From assembly GCA_023420245.1 (NCBI GenBank), contig JAEZWL010000109.1:1-5510 (forward strand): 5,510 bases of DNA. Direction: 5' to 3'. The notes beneath the pieces are model-generated. The model saw nothing but the letters and a program-made list of their open reading frames with translations, was not told where the DNA came from and ran no database searches. Below are positions 1 through 5,315 of this stretch, one piece after another. Source of the stretch: Bacillota bacterium (GTDB lineage: Bacteria; Bacillota; Clostridia; Oscillospirales; Acutalibacteraceae). The position numbers and the translations under genes are program-made. The first letter of the stretch is position 1. Every line of letters begins with the position of its first letter.

Positions 1-1134
1 ATGGAGCAGCTGACCGAATACGAGCTTGTTCCGGAGGAGTGGGGCGGCGAAACGCCCTGTATCCCGGTTTCCGCCGTTACCAAGCAGGGAATCAAGGAGC
101 TTCTGGAAATGATCATTCTGGTTGCCGATATGAAGGAGCTCAAGGCCAATCCGGACAGAGCGGCAAAGGGTACCGTCATTGAAGCCAGACTCGACAAGGG
201 TCGCGGTCCGATCGCGACCATGCTGGTTCAGAACGGTACGCTGAACACCGGCGACATCATTGTGGCAGGCACAGCGGTCGGCCGCGTGCGCGCCATGACC
301 GATGAAAACGGAAGGCGCATTGAAAGCGCGGGTCCGAGTGTTCCGGTAGAGATTACCGGTCTTGACGACGTGCCGACCGGCGGCGACATCTTTAACGCCG
401 TTTCCGACGAGCGCCTTGCCAGAGAGCTGGTAGAGCAGCGGCGTTCCGAGCAGAAGGAAGAAATGTTCAACTCGCGCACCAAGGTTACGCTGGATAACCT
501 GTTTGAGCAGATGCAGCAGGGCGAAATGAAGGAACTGCAGGTCATTGTCAAGGCCGACGTGCAGGGCTCCGTGGAAGCGGTTCGCCAGTCGCTGGATAAG
601 CTCAGCAACGAGGAAGTCCGCGTGAATGTCATTCACTGGGGCGTCGGCGCCATCAGCGAATACGACGTAATGCTGGCGAACGTTTCCAATGCGATTATCG
701 TCGGCTTCAACGTCCGCCCCGACCCGGTGGCGGAGGAAAACGCGAAGCGCGACGGCGTGGATATGCGCCTGTACCGTATCATTTACGACTGCATCGACGA
801 AATTGAATCCGCGATGAAGGGAATGCGTGCGCCGAAGTTCCGCGAGGTTGCCTTGGGCAAAGCGGAATGCCGCGAGGTTTATAAGATTACCAATGTGGGT
901 ACCATTGTCGGCGCGCATATTACGTCGGGCAAGGTTACCCGCGCCGCGCAAATCCGTGTGGTTCGAGACGGCATCGTGATTACCGAGGATAAGATCGATT
1001 CCCTGAAACGCTTCAAGGACGACGCGAAAGAGGTTGCCGAGGGTTACGACTGCGGTATCGGGCTTGAGCGCTTCAACGACATTAAGGTCGGAGATATCCT
1101 GGAGGCCTTTGTCATGGAAGAGTACCGCGACTGA
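1..1134 (+). CDS. infB: Translation initiation factor IF2, C-terminal part (5' end outside window)
   Basis: IF2 is the GTPase that delivers formyl-Met-tRNA to the 30S subunit and promotes subunit joining. The visible 377 residues begin at the end of the G domain. Residues 7-16 match the IF2 signature EYxLxPEEWGG, and SA at 24-25 is the G5 motif. The domain II beta-barrel follows at about 50-145, with LDKGRGPIAT at 64-73. Domain III starts near 165 and includes KADVQGSVEA. The fMet-tRNA-binding C2 domain occupies about 272-377, with KRFKDDAKEVAEGYDCGIG. The C-terminus is intact and ends in TGA at 1132-1134. The first base happens to fall on an ATG, but the N-terminal region and the GTPase P-loop are missing, so that Met is internal and the gene begins upstream. 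It heads the visible part of the operon and is separated from rbfA by 222 nt. Identification is very secure. Confidence 0.98.
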   Translation: MEQLTEYELVPEEWGGETPCIPVSAVTKQGIKELLEMIILVADMKELKANPDRAAKGTVIEARLDKGRGPIATMLVQNGTLNTGDIIVAGTAVGRVRAMTDENGRRIESAGPSVPVEITGLDDVPTGGDIFNAVSDERLARELVEQRRSEQKEEMFNSRTKVTLDNLFEQMQQGEMKELQVIVKADVQGSVEAVRQSLDKLSNEEVRVNVIHWGVGAISEYDVMLANVSNAIIVGFNVRPDPVAEENAKRDGVDMRLYRIIYDCIDEIESAMKGMRAPKFREVALGKAECREVYKITNVGTIVGAHITSGKVTRAAQIRVVRDGIVITEDKIDSLKRFKDDAKEVAEGYDCGIGLERFNDIKVGDILEAFVMEEYRD

Positions 1135-1167
1135 TTTTCATAAACAGGCTTACACGCCATAAACTAA

Positions 1168-1188
1168 TTCTGCGGTTAGTCCGCAGAA
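1168..1188 (+). other. Perfect 8-bp hairpin in the infB-rbfA gap
   Basis: TTCTGCGG (1168-1175) pairs perfectly with CCGCAGAA (1181-1188) around the 5-nt loop TTAGT. It lies 33 nt after the infB stop. There is no T-run after the 3' arm, so it is not a canonical intrinsic terminator. It could be a 3'-end-stabilising, pausing or processing hairpin. The loop TTAGT is also complementary to ACTAA just upstream (1163-1167), which gives a competing 5-bp pairing. Function is unknown. Confidence 0.5.
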
Positions 1189-1243
1189 GAGGATCGTTGG
1201 TTTACTTTAAAAACGGCGAAGGCTTTGCAGGTGTATTTTCGTG

Positions 1244-1354
1244 ATGAAAGACCGCAAAGAACGGGTGGTTTTGAAGTTGATTGACGATACAAAACGCAGC
1301 CTTAACTCCTGTTCCGCCGGGTGGGCGGAACAGGGTAAAACGGAGGATTTCTGA
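1244..1354 (+). CDS. Possible 36-aa small ORF just upstream of rbfA (unproven)
   Basis: An ATG at 1244 (or GTG at 1241) opens 36 codons ending in TGA at 1352-1354, two bases before the rbfA ATG. The product would be hydrophilic and charged, beginning MKDRKERVVLKLIDDTKRSL, with no membrane segment or motif I recognise. Against it, no convincing Shine-Dalgarno precedes either start; only a weak AGG lies at 1229-1231. Its 3' half also contains the strong hairpin at 1308-1334 and the rbfA ribosome binding site. For it, the stop position would suit a leader peptide translationally coupled to rbfA. It may equally be a chance reading frame or a decayed gene remnant. I do not assign a function. Confidence 0.2.
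   Translation: MKDRKERVVLKLIDDTKRSLNSCSAGWAEQGKTEDF
1308..1334 (+). promoter_or_regulatory. Strong 11-bp hairpin just upstream of the rbfA ribosome binding site
   Basis: CCTGTTCCGCC (1308-1318) and GGCGGAACAGG (1324-1334) are perfect complements with a 5-nt loop GGGTG. Eight of the 11 pairs are G-C, and a T-G wobble (1307/1335) can extend the stem. Only 7 nt separate it from the rbfA Shine-Dalgarno GGAGGA (1342-1347). No T-run follows, so it is not an intrinsic terminator. It may mark an RNA processing point, stabilise the downstream message or modulate rbfA translation. The structure is seen; the role is inferred. Confidence 0.6.
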
Positions 1355-1356
1355 AT

Positions 1357-1719
1357 ATGGCCAGCCATAGAATGGGACGCACGACCGAAGACATCCGGCG
1401 GGAGCTTACCGCGATTTTCCGCGAGCTCAAGGACCCCCGGATTCAGGGTCTGATCAGCATCGTGCGTGTGGATGTTACCAATGATTTGTCATTTTGCACC
1501 GTATATATCAGTGCCATGGGCGGCATAGAGCAGGCGAAACAGGCCGTTACCGGGCTGAAATCCGCCTCCGGCTTTGTGCGCCATGAGCTTGGGGCGCGCC
1601 TACAGCTCAGGCATGTTCCGGAGCTGCTGTTCAAAGCGACGGATTCGATTGAATACAGCGCGAATATTTCCAAGCTGCTCAACGATTTAAGGAGTGATAA
1701 AGATGATCAGCCTGAATGA
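1357..1719 (+). CDS. rbfA: 30S ribosome-binding factor RbfA
   Basis: RbfA is a single-domain KH-fold protein that binds the immature 30S subunit near the 16S rRNA 5' helix and helps late maturation and cold adaptation. The 120-residue product has the usual family length and pattern. MGRTTEDIRRELTAIFRE forms the N-terminal helix, followed by LKDPRIQGLISIVRVDVTND, then CTVYISAMG, and FVRHELGARLQLRHVPELLF at about residues 73-92, with a closing IEYSANISKLL helix. The ATG at 1357 is supported by GGAGGA at 1342-1347 with 9-nt spacing. Its last 17 nt overlap nrnA, which implies translational coupling. The short acidic tail DKDDQPE is formed where the nrnA ribosome binding site and start lie. Identification is secure. 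Confidence 0.97.
   Translation: MASHRMGRTTEDIRRELTAIFRELKDPRIQGLISIVRVDVTNDLSFCTVYISAMGGIEQAKQAVTGLKSASGFVRHELGARLQLRHVPELLFKATDSIEYSANISKLLNDLRSDKDDQPE
1689..1694 (+). promoter_or_regulatory. Ribosome binding site that fixes the nrnA start
   Basis: AAGGAG at 1689-1694 lies 8 nt upstream of the ATG at 1703 and inside the rbfA coding sequence. A GTG three codons further upstream (1694) overlaps this site itself and cannot use it, so ATG 1703 is preferred as the start. Confidence 0.85.
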
Positions 1720-2659
1720 GGCGGCAGATTTGCTGCGCGGGGCCGACCATATTCTGATTCTGAGCCACCAGAGTCCGGACGGTGATACGCTCGGCTCCGC
1801 GACGGCGCTCTGCCGGGGATTGCAAAAGCTCGGCAAGCACGCCATGATCCGGTGCTCGGATAAAATCACCCCTAAATTTCAGTATCTTTTCGAGGGGATT
1901 AAGTCTGAGGACTTTATCCCCTCCTGTGTTGTGGCGGTGGATATCGCCGATCTGCCGCTCTTCGGCGAGCCGAATCGCAGTCTTTACGGAGATAAGGTGG
2001 ATTTATGCATCGATCACCACCCCTCCAATACTGCGTATGCCAAGCATACCTACGTGGACGCAAAGGCGGCGGCGACCTGCGAGATTATTTTTGACCTGCT
2101 GAAGCTGCTCGGCGTGGAGATGAACCGCGAAATCGCGCTCAGTCTGTATACCGGAATTACCACGGATACCGGCTGCTTCAAATACACCAATGTAACGCCC
2201 AGAACCTACCGGATTGCGGCGGAGCTGGTGGAAACGGGTATTGACGCGCCGAAGATCAATCACACCATGTTTGATACCAAGACCCGCGCCCGCATGGACA
2301 TCGAACGCAAGGTAATCGACACGCTGGAATATTTCTGCGGCGGACGTGTCGCGGTCATCGCGGTAACACAGGCAATGGTCAGCGAAGCCGGCGCAACAGA
2401 GGACGAGATGGAGGGACTTGCCTCCATTCCGCGCGGAATCGAAGGCGTCGTGATCGGTGTGATGATCAAGGAGAAGCCGGACGGGACGTATAAGCTTTCG
2501 CTGCGCGCCCAGCCTCCGAACAACGCTTCCCACATCTGCGCGAAATTCGGGGGCGGCGGTCACGCCGGAGCGGCGGGCTGTACGTTCCAGACGACTCTGG
2601 AAGAAGCCAGAACACAGATTGTGCAGGCAATTGAGGAATATTTAGAGCAGGAGAAATAA
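1703..2659 (+). CDS. nrnA: DHH/DHHA1 phosphoesterase, NrnA-type nanoRNase / pAp phosphatase
   Basis: Members of this family are cytoplasmic Mn-dependent enzymes that degrade 2-5-nt RNAs and dephosphorylate pAp; some relatives hydrolyse cyclic dinucleotides or pApA. The 318-residue product shows the full DHH active site: HQSPDGDTLGS (residues 22-32, metal ligands H22, D26, D28), D80 in VAVDIAD, the DHH triad at 104-106, and GITTDTG at 151-157 with D155. The C-terminal DHHA1 substrate-binding domain ends with FGGGGHAGAAG at 282-292. Length is normal and no key residue is missing. The gene overlaps rbfA by 17 nt and ends 2 nt before truB, so it is an integral operon member, as in many Clostridia. 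Which substrate dominates (nanoRNA, pAp or pApA) cannot be read from the sequence. The family is certain; the exact symbol is somewhat less so. Confidence 0.93.
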   Translation: MISLNEAADLLRGADHILILSHQSPDGDTLGSATALCRGLQKLGKHAMIRCSDKITPKFQYLFEGIKSEDFIPSCVVAVDIADLPLFGEPNRSLYGDKVDLCIDHHPSNTAYAKHTYVDAKAAATCEIIFDLLKLLGVEMNREIALSLYTGITTDTGCFKYTNVTPRTYRIAAELVETGIDAPKINHTMFDTKTRARMDIERKVIDTLEYFCGGRVAVIAVTQAMVSEAGATEDEMEGLASIPRGIEGVVIGVMIKEKPDGTYKLSLRAQPPNNASHICAKFGGGGHAGAAGCTFQTTLEEARTQIVQAIEEYLEQEK

Positions 2660-2661
2660 GG

Positions 2662-3564
2662 ATGGACGGCGTAATCATACTGGATAAGCCGCAGGATTTT
2701 ACCTCGTTTGATGCGGTGGCGGTCATGCGGCGGCTCTGCCGTCAGAAAAAAATCGGGCATACCGGCACTCTTGACCCGATGGCGACCGGCGTTCTGCCCC
2801 TACTGTTGGGCAAAGCGACCCGGGCGGCATCTCTGCTGGAGGATACCGACAAGGAGTACGAAGCCGGGTTTCGGCTGGGTTATTGTACCGACACACAGGA
2901 TAGCACGGGGAAAACGCTGGAGGAAAGCGCCGTCCGGGTAAGCCGGGAACAGCTGGAGACCGTGCTGCCTGCCTTTCGGGGAGATATCCTTCAGCTGCCG
3001 CCGATGTACTCGGCGGTGCAGATTAACGGGCAGCGGCTGTACACCCTTGCGCGGCAGGGCATCGAGGTTCAGCGGGAGGTTCGCCCGATTACGGTTCATC
3101 AGCTCGAGTTAACAGAATTTGATGAGGCATCCCAAAGCGGCAGATTATTGATCCGATGCTCAAAGGGTACTTATATCCGCACCATCTGCGCGGATATCGG
3201 CGAAAAGCTCGGTACTTACGGCGTAATGGAATCCCTTAGACGAACCGTCGCCGCGGGATTCCGCTTAACCGACGGCGTAACGCTCGACGAGGCGAAGCAG
3301 CTTTCGGCGGAGGGATTATTGGAGAAAAGGGTGCAGCCGGTAGAAAGCTTGTTTCTGAGCCGCCCTGTTTTAACGGTGAGCTCCGCGCAGGCACAGCGAT
3401 TCCGCAACGGCGGGGCGTTGGGTCTGGAACGCGTTTCTCTGCCGCTTTCCGGGCGGCAGGAGGTTGCAATCTGCCGCGTCCGTTCGCCGCAGCAGGAATT
3501 CCTCGGGCTGGGCAAGGTGAACGCCGAAAAGGGAGAACTGGCGATTCTGCGCCTGTTCTGTTAA
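2662..3564 (+). CDS. truB: tRNA pseudouridine(55) synthase TruB
   Basis: TruB converts U55 in the T-loop of elongator tRNAs to pseudouridine and also acts as a tRNA folding chaperone. The 300-residue product has all the family motifs. KPQDFTSF lies at 9-16. GHTGTLDPMATGVLP at 32-46 carries the catalytic aspartate D38. DKEYEAGFRLGYCTDTQD runs from 63 to 80, LPPMYSAVQINGQRLYTLAR from 112 to 131, and CSKGTYIRTICADIGEKLG from 166 to 184. A C-terminal PUA-like TruB domain covers about 230-300. The start is set by CAGGAG at 2648-2653, 8 nt before the ATG, inside the 3' end of nrnA. The gene ends in TAA, and base composition then shifts sharply to AT-rich toward the GNAT gene. Intact, and identification is secure. 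Confidence 0.97.
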   Translation: MDGVIILDKPQDFTSFDAVAVMRRLCRQKKIGHTGTLDPMATGVLPLLLGKATRAASLLEDTDKEYEAGFRLGYCTDTQDSTGKTLEESAVRVSREQLETVLPAFRGDILQLPPMYSAVQINGQRLYTLARQGIEVQREVRPITVHQLELTEFDEASQSGRLLIRCSKGTYIRTICADIGEKLGTYGVMESLRRTVAAGFRLTDGVTLDEAKQLSAEGLLEKRVQPVESLFLSRPVLTVSSAQAQRFRNGGALGLERVSLPLSGRQEVAICRVRSPQQEFLGLGKVNAEKGELAILRLFC

Positions 3565-3565
3565 C

Positions 3566-3585
3566 AAAACGCCGATTTACGTTTT
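3566..3585 (+). terminator. Weak AT-rich hairpin after truB (doubtful terminator)
   Basis: AAAACG (3566-3571) pairs with CGTTTT (3580-3585) around an 8-nt loop, directly after the truB stop. The stem has only two G-C pairs and the T's belong to the 3' arm rather than forming a separate run; AAATTATTTTATTTA follows. It might cause partial termination at the end of the truB message. I consider it weak. Confidence 0.22.
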
Positions 3586-3620
3586 AAATTATTTTATTTA
3601 GAACAAGGAGAATCACTGCA

Positions 3621-4067
3621 ATGGAGGAAAATTGTTTGATTAAAAAATTCCAGACGGACGACCTGTCTCATTGCGCGGAAATTATGATGGCGGTATACAA
3701 CAATGATCTGTGGCAATGCAGATGGTCTTTGGAGCAGGCTAAAAGCTATCTGAAAGATTATACCGACTGTAATAAATTTATCGGATATACTCTGTGGATT
3801 GATGGCAAAATAAAAGGAGCCATATTTTGTCACGAAAAGATTTGGTGGAACAACAGTGAGATTTTTATTGACGAAATGTTTGTATCTCCGGAACTGCAAC
3901 GAAAAGGGTACGGAACAGAATTGCTTCAAACGGTGGAAGCTTATATTCGGGAACATAACTTAGCCGGCTTTACATTAACGACAAACAAATTTGCACCCGC
4001 ACCAAGCTTCTATCGGAAAAATGGGTTTTTGGATGCGGAGCATGTCCTGTTTATGTATAAGGAATAG
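3621..4067 (+). CDS. GNAT-family N-acetyltransferase, substrate unknown
   Basis: The 148-residue product has the Gcn5-related acetyltransferase fold and should transfer acetyl from acetyl-CoA to an amine. FIDEMFVSPELQRKGYGTELL contains the acetyl-CoA pyrophosphate-binding motif A (QRKGYG, residues 93-98). SFYRKNGF at 129-136 supplies the usual motif B tyrosine (Y131). The N-terminal W..RW(S)LEQAKSYL pattern (31-44) is seen in many small GNATs, including some annotated as aminoglycoside or small-molecule acetyltransferases, but it does not define a substrate. AAGGAG at 3605-3610, 10 nt before the ATG, supports the start. Composition differs strongly from its neighbours: two hand-counted 60-nt lines gave about 35-37% GC, against 60% for one in ribF. 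It has its own terminator and interrupts truB-ribF, so it is probably an acquired gene. The family is secure; the role is unknown. Confidence 0.9.
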   Translation: MEENCLIKKFQTDDLSHCAEIMMAVYNNDLWQCRWSLEQAKSYLKDYTDCNKFIGYTLWIDGKIKGAIFCHEKIWWNNSEIFIDEMFVSPELQRKGYGTELLQTVEAYIREHNLAGFTLTTNKFAPAPSFYRKNGFLDAEHVLFMYKE

Positions 4068-4104
4068 AGCAGCATGTCCCCCGGCGAAGAGACTGTGGAC
4101 CTGG

Positions 4105-4132
4105 GCCTGTACCCGAAGAAACAGGCTTTTTT
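4105..4132 (+). terminator. Intrinsic terminator between the GNAT gene and ribF
   Basis: GCCTGT (4105-4110) and ACAGGC (4121-4126) form a perfect 6-bp stem with a 10-nt loop, followed at once by six T's (4127-4132). G-T wobbles at 4103-4104 can lengthen the stem. This is a canonical rho-independent terminator, and it lies only 34 nt before the ribF start codon. Confidence 0.8.
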
Positions 4133-4166
4133 GTCAGTATCGGAAAATTTTTGAGGCGAAGGATTT

Positions 4167-5090
4167 ATGAAGGTATACTATGATTTAACCCCGTCCGTTG
4201 GGGATACCGCCGTAGCGCTCGGCAACTTCGACGGATTGCACCTCGGGCACCAAAAGGTGATCGCTTCCGCAGTTGACGCGCGGGCACAGGGGCTGATTCC
4301 CACCGTGTTCACGTTTGCGGCGAATCCGCTCACGGAACTGGGCGGTCGTTCCGGCGGAGAAATCATCACGCGGGAGCAAAAAATACACCTGCTCGATGAG
4401 CTTGGGGTGGAACAGCTTTATATTATAACATTCAGTCAGGTTAAGGATTTGTCACCGGAGGCTTTCGTTGACCGGATTCTCGCCGGTGTGTGCCGCGCGC
4501 GCGAGGTTTGCTGCGGATTTAACTTTACCTTCGGCTCCGGAGGCAAAGCGACCAGTGAAACGCTTTCGCGGCTCTGTGAACGCCGGGGAATCAAGGCGGA
4601 GGTTGCCGGGGCAGTGCTTTCCGGCGGGGAACCGGTCAGCTCGACCCGTATCCGGGGGCTGATTGCCGCCGGAGAGGTGGACGAGGCGGCAAAGCTTCTG
4701 GGCAGACCGTACGGCTACTGCTCTGAGATACAGCACGGCAGAAAGCTCGGCAGGGAGCTGGGCGCGCCTACGCTGAACCAGGCGATTCCGGAGGATTTTG
4801 TGCTGCCGAGGTTCGGGGTTTACGCCTCCCGTGTGTATGTGGACGGCGCGGTCTATGCGGGCGTGACCAATGTCGGTATCAAACCGACGGTCGGTTCTCC
4901 GTGTGCCCTTGCGGAAACCTGGATGCCGGACTACCGTGGCGGGGAGCTTTACGGCAGAACCGTTCGCGTGGATTTGATAACGTTTATTCGCCCAGAGCGC
5001 CGCTTTTCCGGTTTGGAGGAGCTAAAGGCGGAGATTATCAGAAACGGCGCGCAGGCAAAAGAATATTTTGAACAGAGCAGCGGACGATAA
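4167..5090 (+). CDS. ribF: Bifunctional riboflavin kinase / FAD synthetase RibF
   Basis: RibF phosphorylates riboflavin to FMN and then adenylylates FMN to FAD. The 307-residue product has the normal two-domain layout. The N-terminal FMN adenylyltransferase domain has GNFDGLHLGHQ (19-29; nucleotidyltransferase HxGH at 25-28), GFNFTFG (117-123) and SSTRIR (158-163). The C-terminal riboflavin kinase domain (about 183-300) has HGRKLGRELGAPTLN (190-204), FGVYASRVY, TNVGIKPT and an AETWMPDY...LYG segment with the conserved catalytic-type Glu. The usual PTAN motif reads PTLN, with Thr202 and Asn204 kept. The ATG at 4167 has GAGG at 4153-4156 (10-nt spacing) as its likeliest ribosome binding site; AAGGA at 4159-4163 is only 3 nt away. 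A terminator lies upstream and another follows, and no FMN riboswitch is visible. Intact, and identification is secure. Confidence 0.97.
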   Translation: MKVYYDLTPSVGDTAVALGNFDGLHLGHQKVIASAVDARAQGLIPTVFTFAANPLTELGGRSGGEIITREQKIHLLDELGVEQLYIITFSQVKDLSPEAFVDRILAGVCRAREVCCGFNFTFGSGGKATSETLSRLCERRGIKAEVAGAVLSGGEPVSSTRIRGLIAAGEVDEAAKLLGRPYGYCSEIQHGRKLGRELGAPTLNQAIPEDFVLPRFGVYASRVYVDGAVYAGVTNVGIKPTVGSPCALAETWMPDYRGGELYGRTVRVDLITFIRPERRFSGLEELKAEIIRNGAQAKEYFEQSSGR

Positions 5091-5098
5091 CCGCTTTG

Positions 5099-5132
5099 AA
5101 ACGCATAGGGGCTTTGGCTGTTATGCGTTTTT
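5099..5132 (+). terminator. Intrinsic terminator after ribF
   Basis: AAACGCATA (5099-5107) and TATGCGTTT (5122-5130) form a perfect 9-bp stem with a 14-nt loop. The 3' side runs into five T's (5128-5132). It begins 9 nt after the ribF stop and should end that transcript, which makes rpsO a separate transcription unit. Confidence 0.85.
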
Positions 5133-5181
5133 ATAGAACCATGCTGAAAAGCAGTGAGCCGGGTACGAGGAAGCGTTTATT

Positions 5182-5193
5182 GCTGACGTCAGC
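5182..5193. promoter_or_regulatory. 12-bp perfect palindrome next to a TATAAT box (possible operator)
   Basis: GCTGACGTCAGC is its own reverse complement. It ends 3 nt before TATAAT (5197-5202). A weak -35 (TTTATT, 5176-5181, 15-nt spacing) would put the palindrome in the promoter spacer, where a repressor could act. The same 12 nt could also be a chance or RNA-level structure, although with no loop it would need to open at its centre. No known regulator is assigned. Confidence 0.35.
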
Positions 5194-5269
5194 GGATATA
5201 ATATTACAGTCTGTTTTCGTTATTCGTCCGGCATCAATTTTCAAGCTGATCGACTATAATAAAATTCTA

Positions 5270-5286
5270 TGTAAATATCATTTACA
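5270..5286. promoter_or_regulatory. Inverted repeat overlapping the rpsO -35 box (candidate operator)
   Basis: TGTAAAT (5270-5276) and ATTTACA (5280-5286) are perfect 7-nt inverted arms around the 3-nt spacer ATC. The right arm contains the whole -35 hexamer TTTACA (5281-5286) of the rpsO promoter. Size and placement fit a homodimeric DNA-binding repressor site. It resembles TGTAAA-N-TTTACA operators generally, but I cannot assign it: it lacks the central CG of a CcpA cre site. Confidence 0.45.
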
Positions 5287-5309
5287 AATTTAAGCACACG
5301 TGATATAAT
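5281..5309 (+). promoter_or_regulatory. Strong SigA-type promoter of rpsO, extended -10
   Basis: The -35 is TTTACA (5281-5286, one mismatch to TTGACA) and the -10 is a perfect TATAAT (5304-5309). The spacer is the ideal 17 nt. TG at 5301-5302 supplies an extended -10. Transcription should begin near 5315-5316, giving a leader of about 100 nt before rpsO. Since the ribF terminator lies upstream, this is probably the main rpsO promoter. Confidence 0.82.
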
Positions 5310-5315
5310 TACTCA

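Noticed and set aside
228..632. 134-codon open frame on the - strand inside infB
   Set aside because: It is antisense to a highly conserved coding region, its product is Ser/Thr/Arg-rich low-quality sequence with no motif, and no ribosome binding site or promoter was seen. It is a by-product of infB codon use.
1139..1164. Direct repeat CATAAAC (1139-1145 and 1158-1164) after infB
   Set aside because: Seven nt, two copies, AT-rich; easily chance, and not linked to a promoter or a mobile-element end.
2003..2563. 186-codon open frame on the - strand inside nrnA
   Set aside because: Long, but fully antisense to the DHH and DHHA1 domains, with no motif or start signals. GC-rich third positions in nrnA explain the lack of stops.
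3594..3956. 120-codon open frame on the - strand over the GNAT gene
   Set aside because: The + strand frame has clear GNAT motifs and a ribosome binding site. The antisense frame has neither.
4068..4166. FMN riboswitch before ribF
   Set aside because: The conserved RFN-element blocks are not present. The region contains only a simple terminator hairpin and a short spacer.
3565..4166. Insertion-sequence or transposon ends around the GNAT gene
   Set aside because: No transposase, terminal inverted repeats or target duplication could be seen on either side of the AT-rich segment.
5096..5293. 65-codon + strand frame between ribF and rpsO
   Set aside because: It starts inside the ribF terminator, has no ribosome binding site, passes through the inverted repeat and -35 box, and has no recognisable domain.
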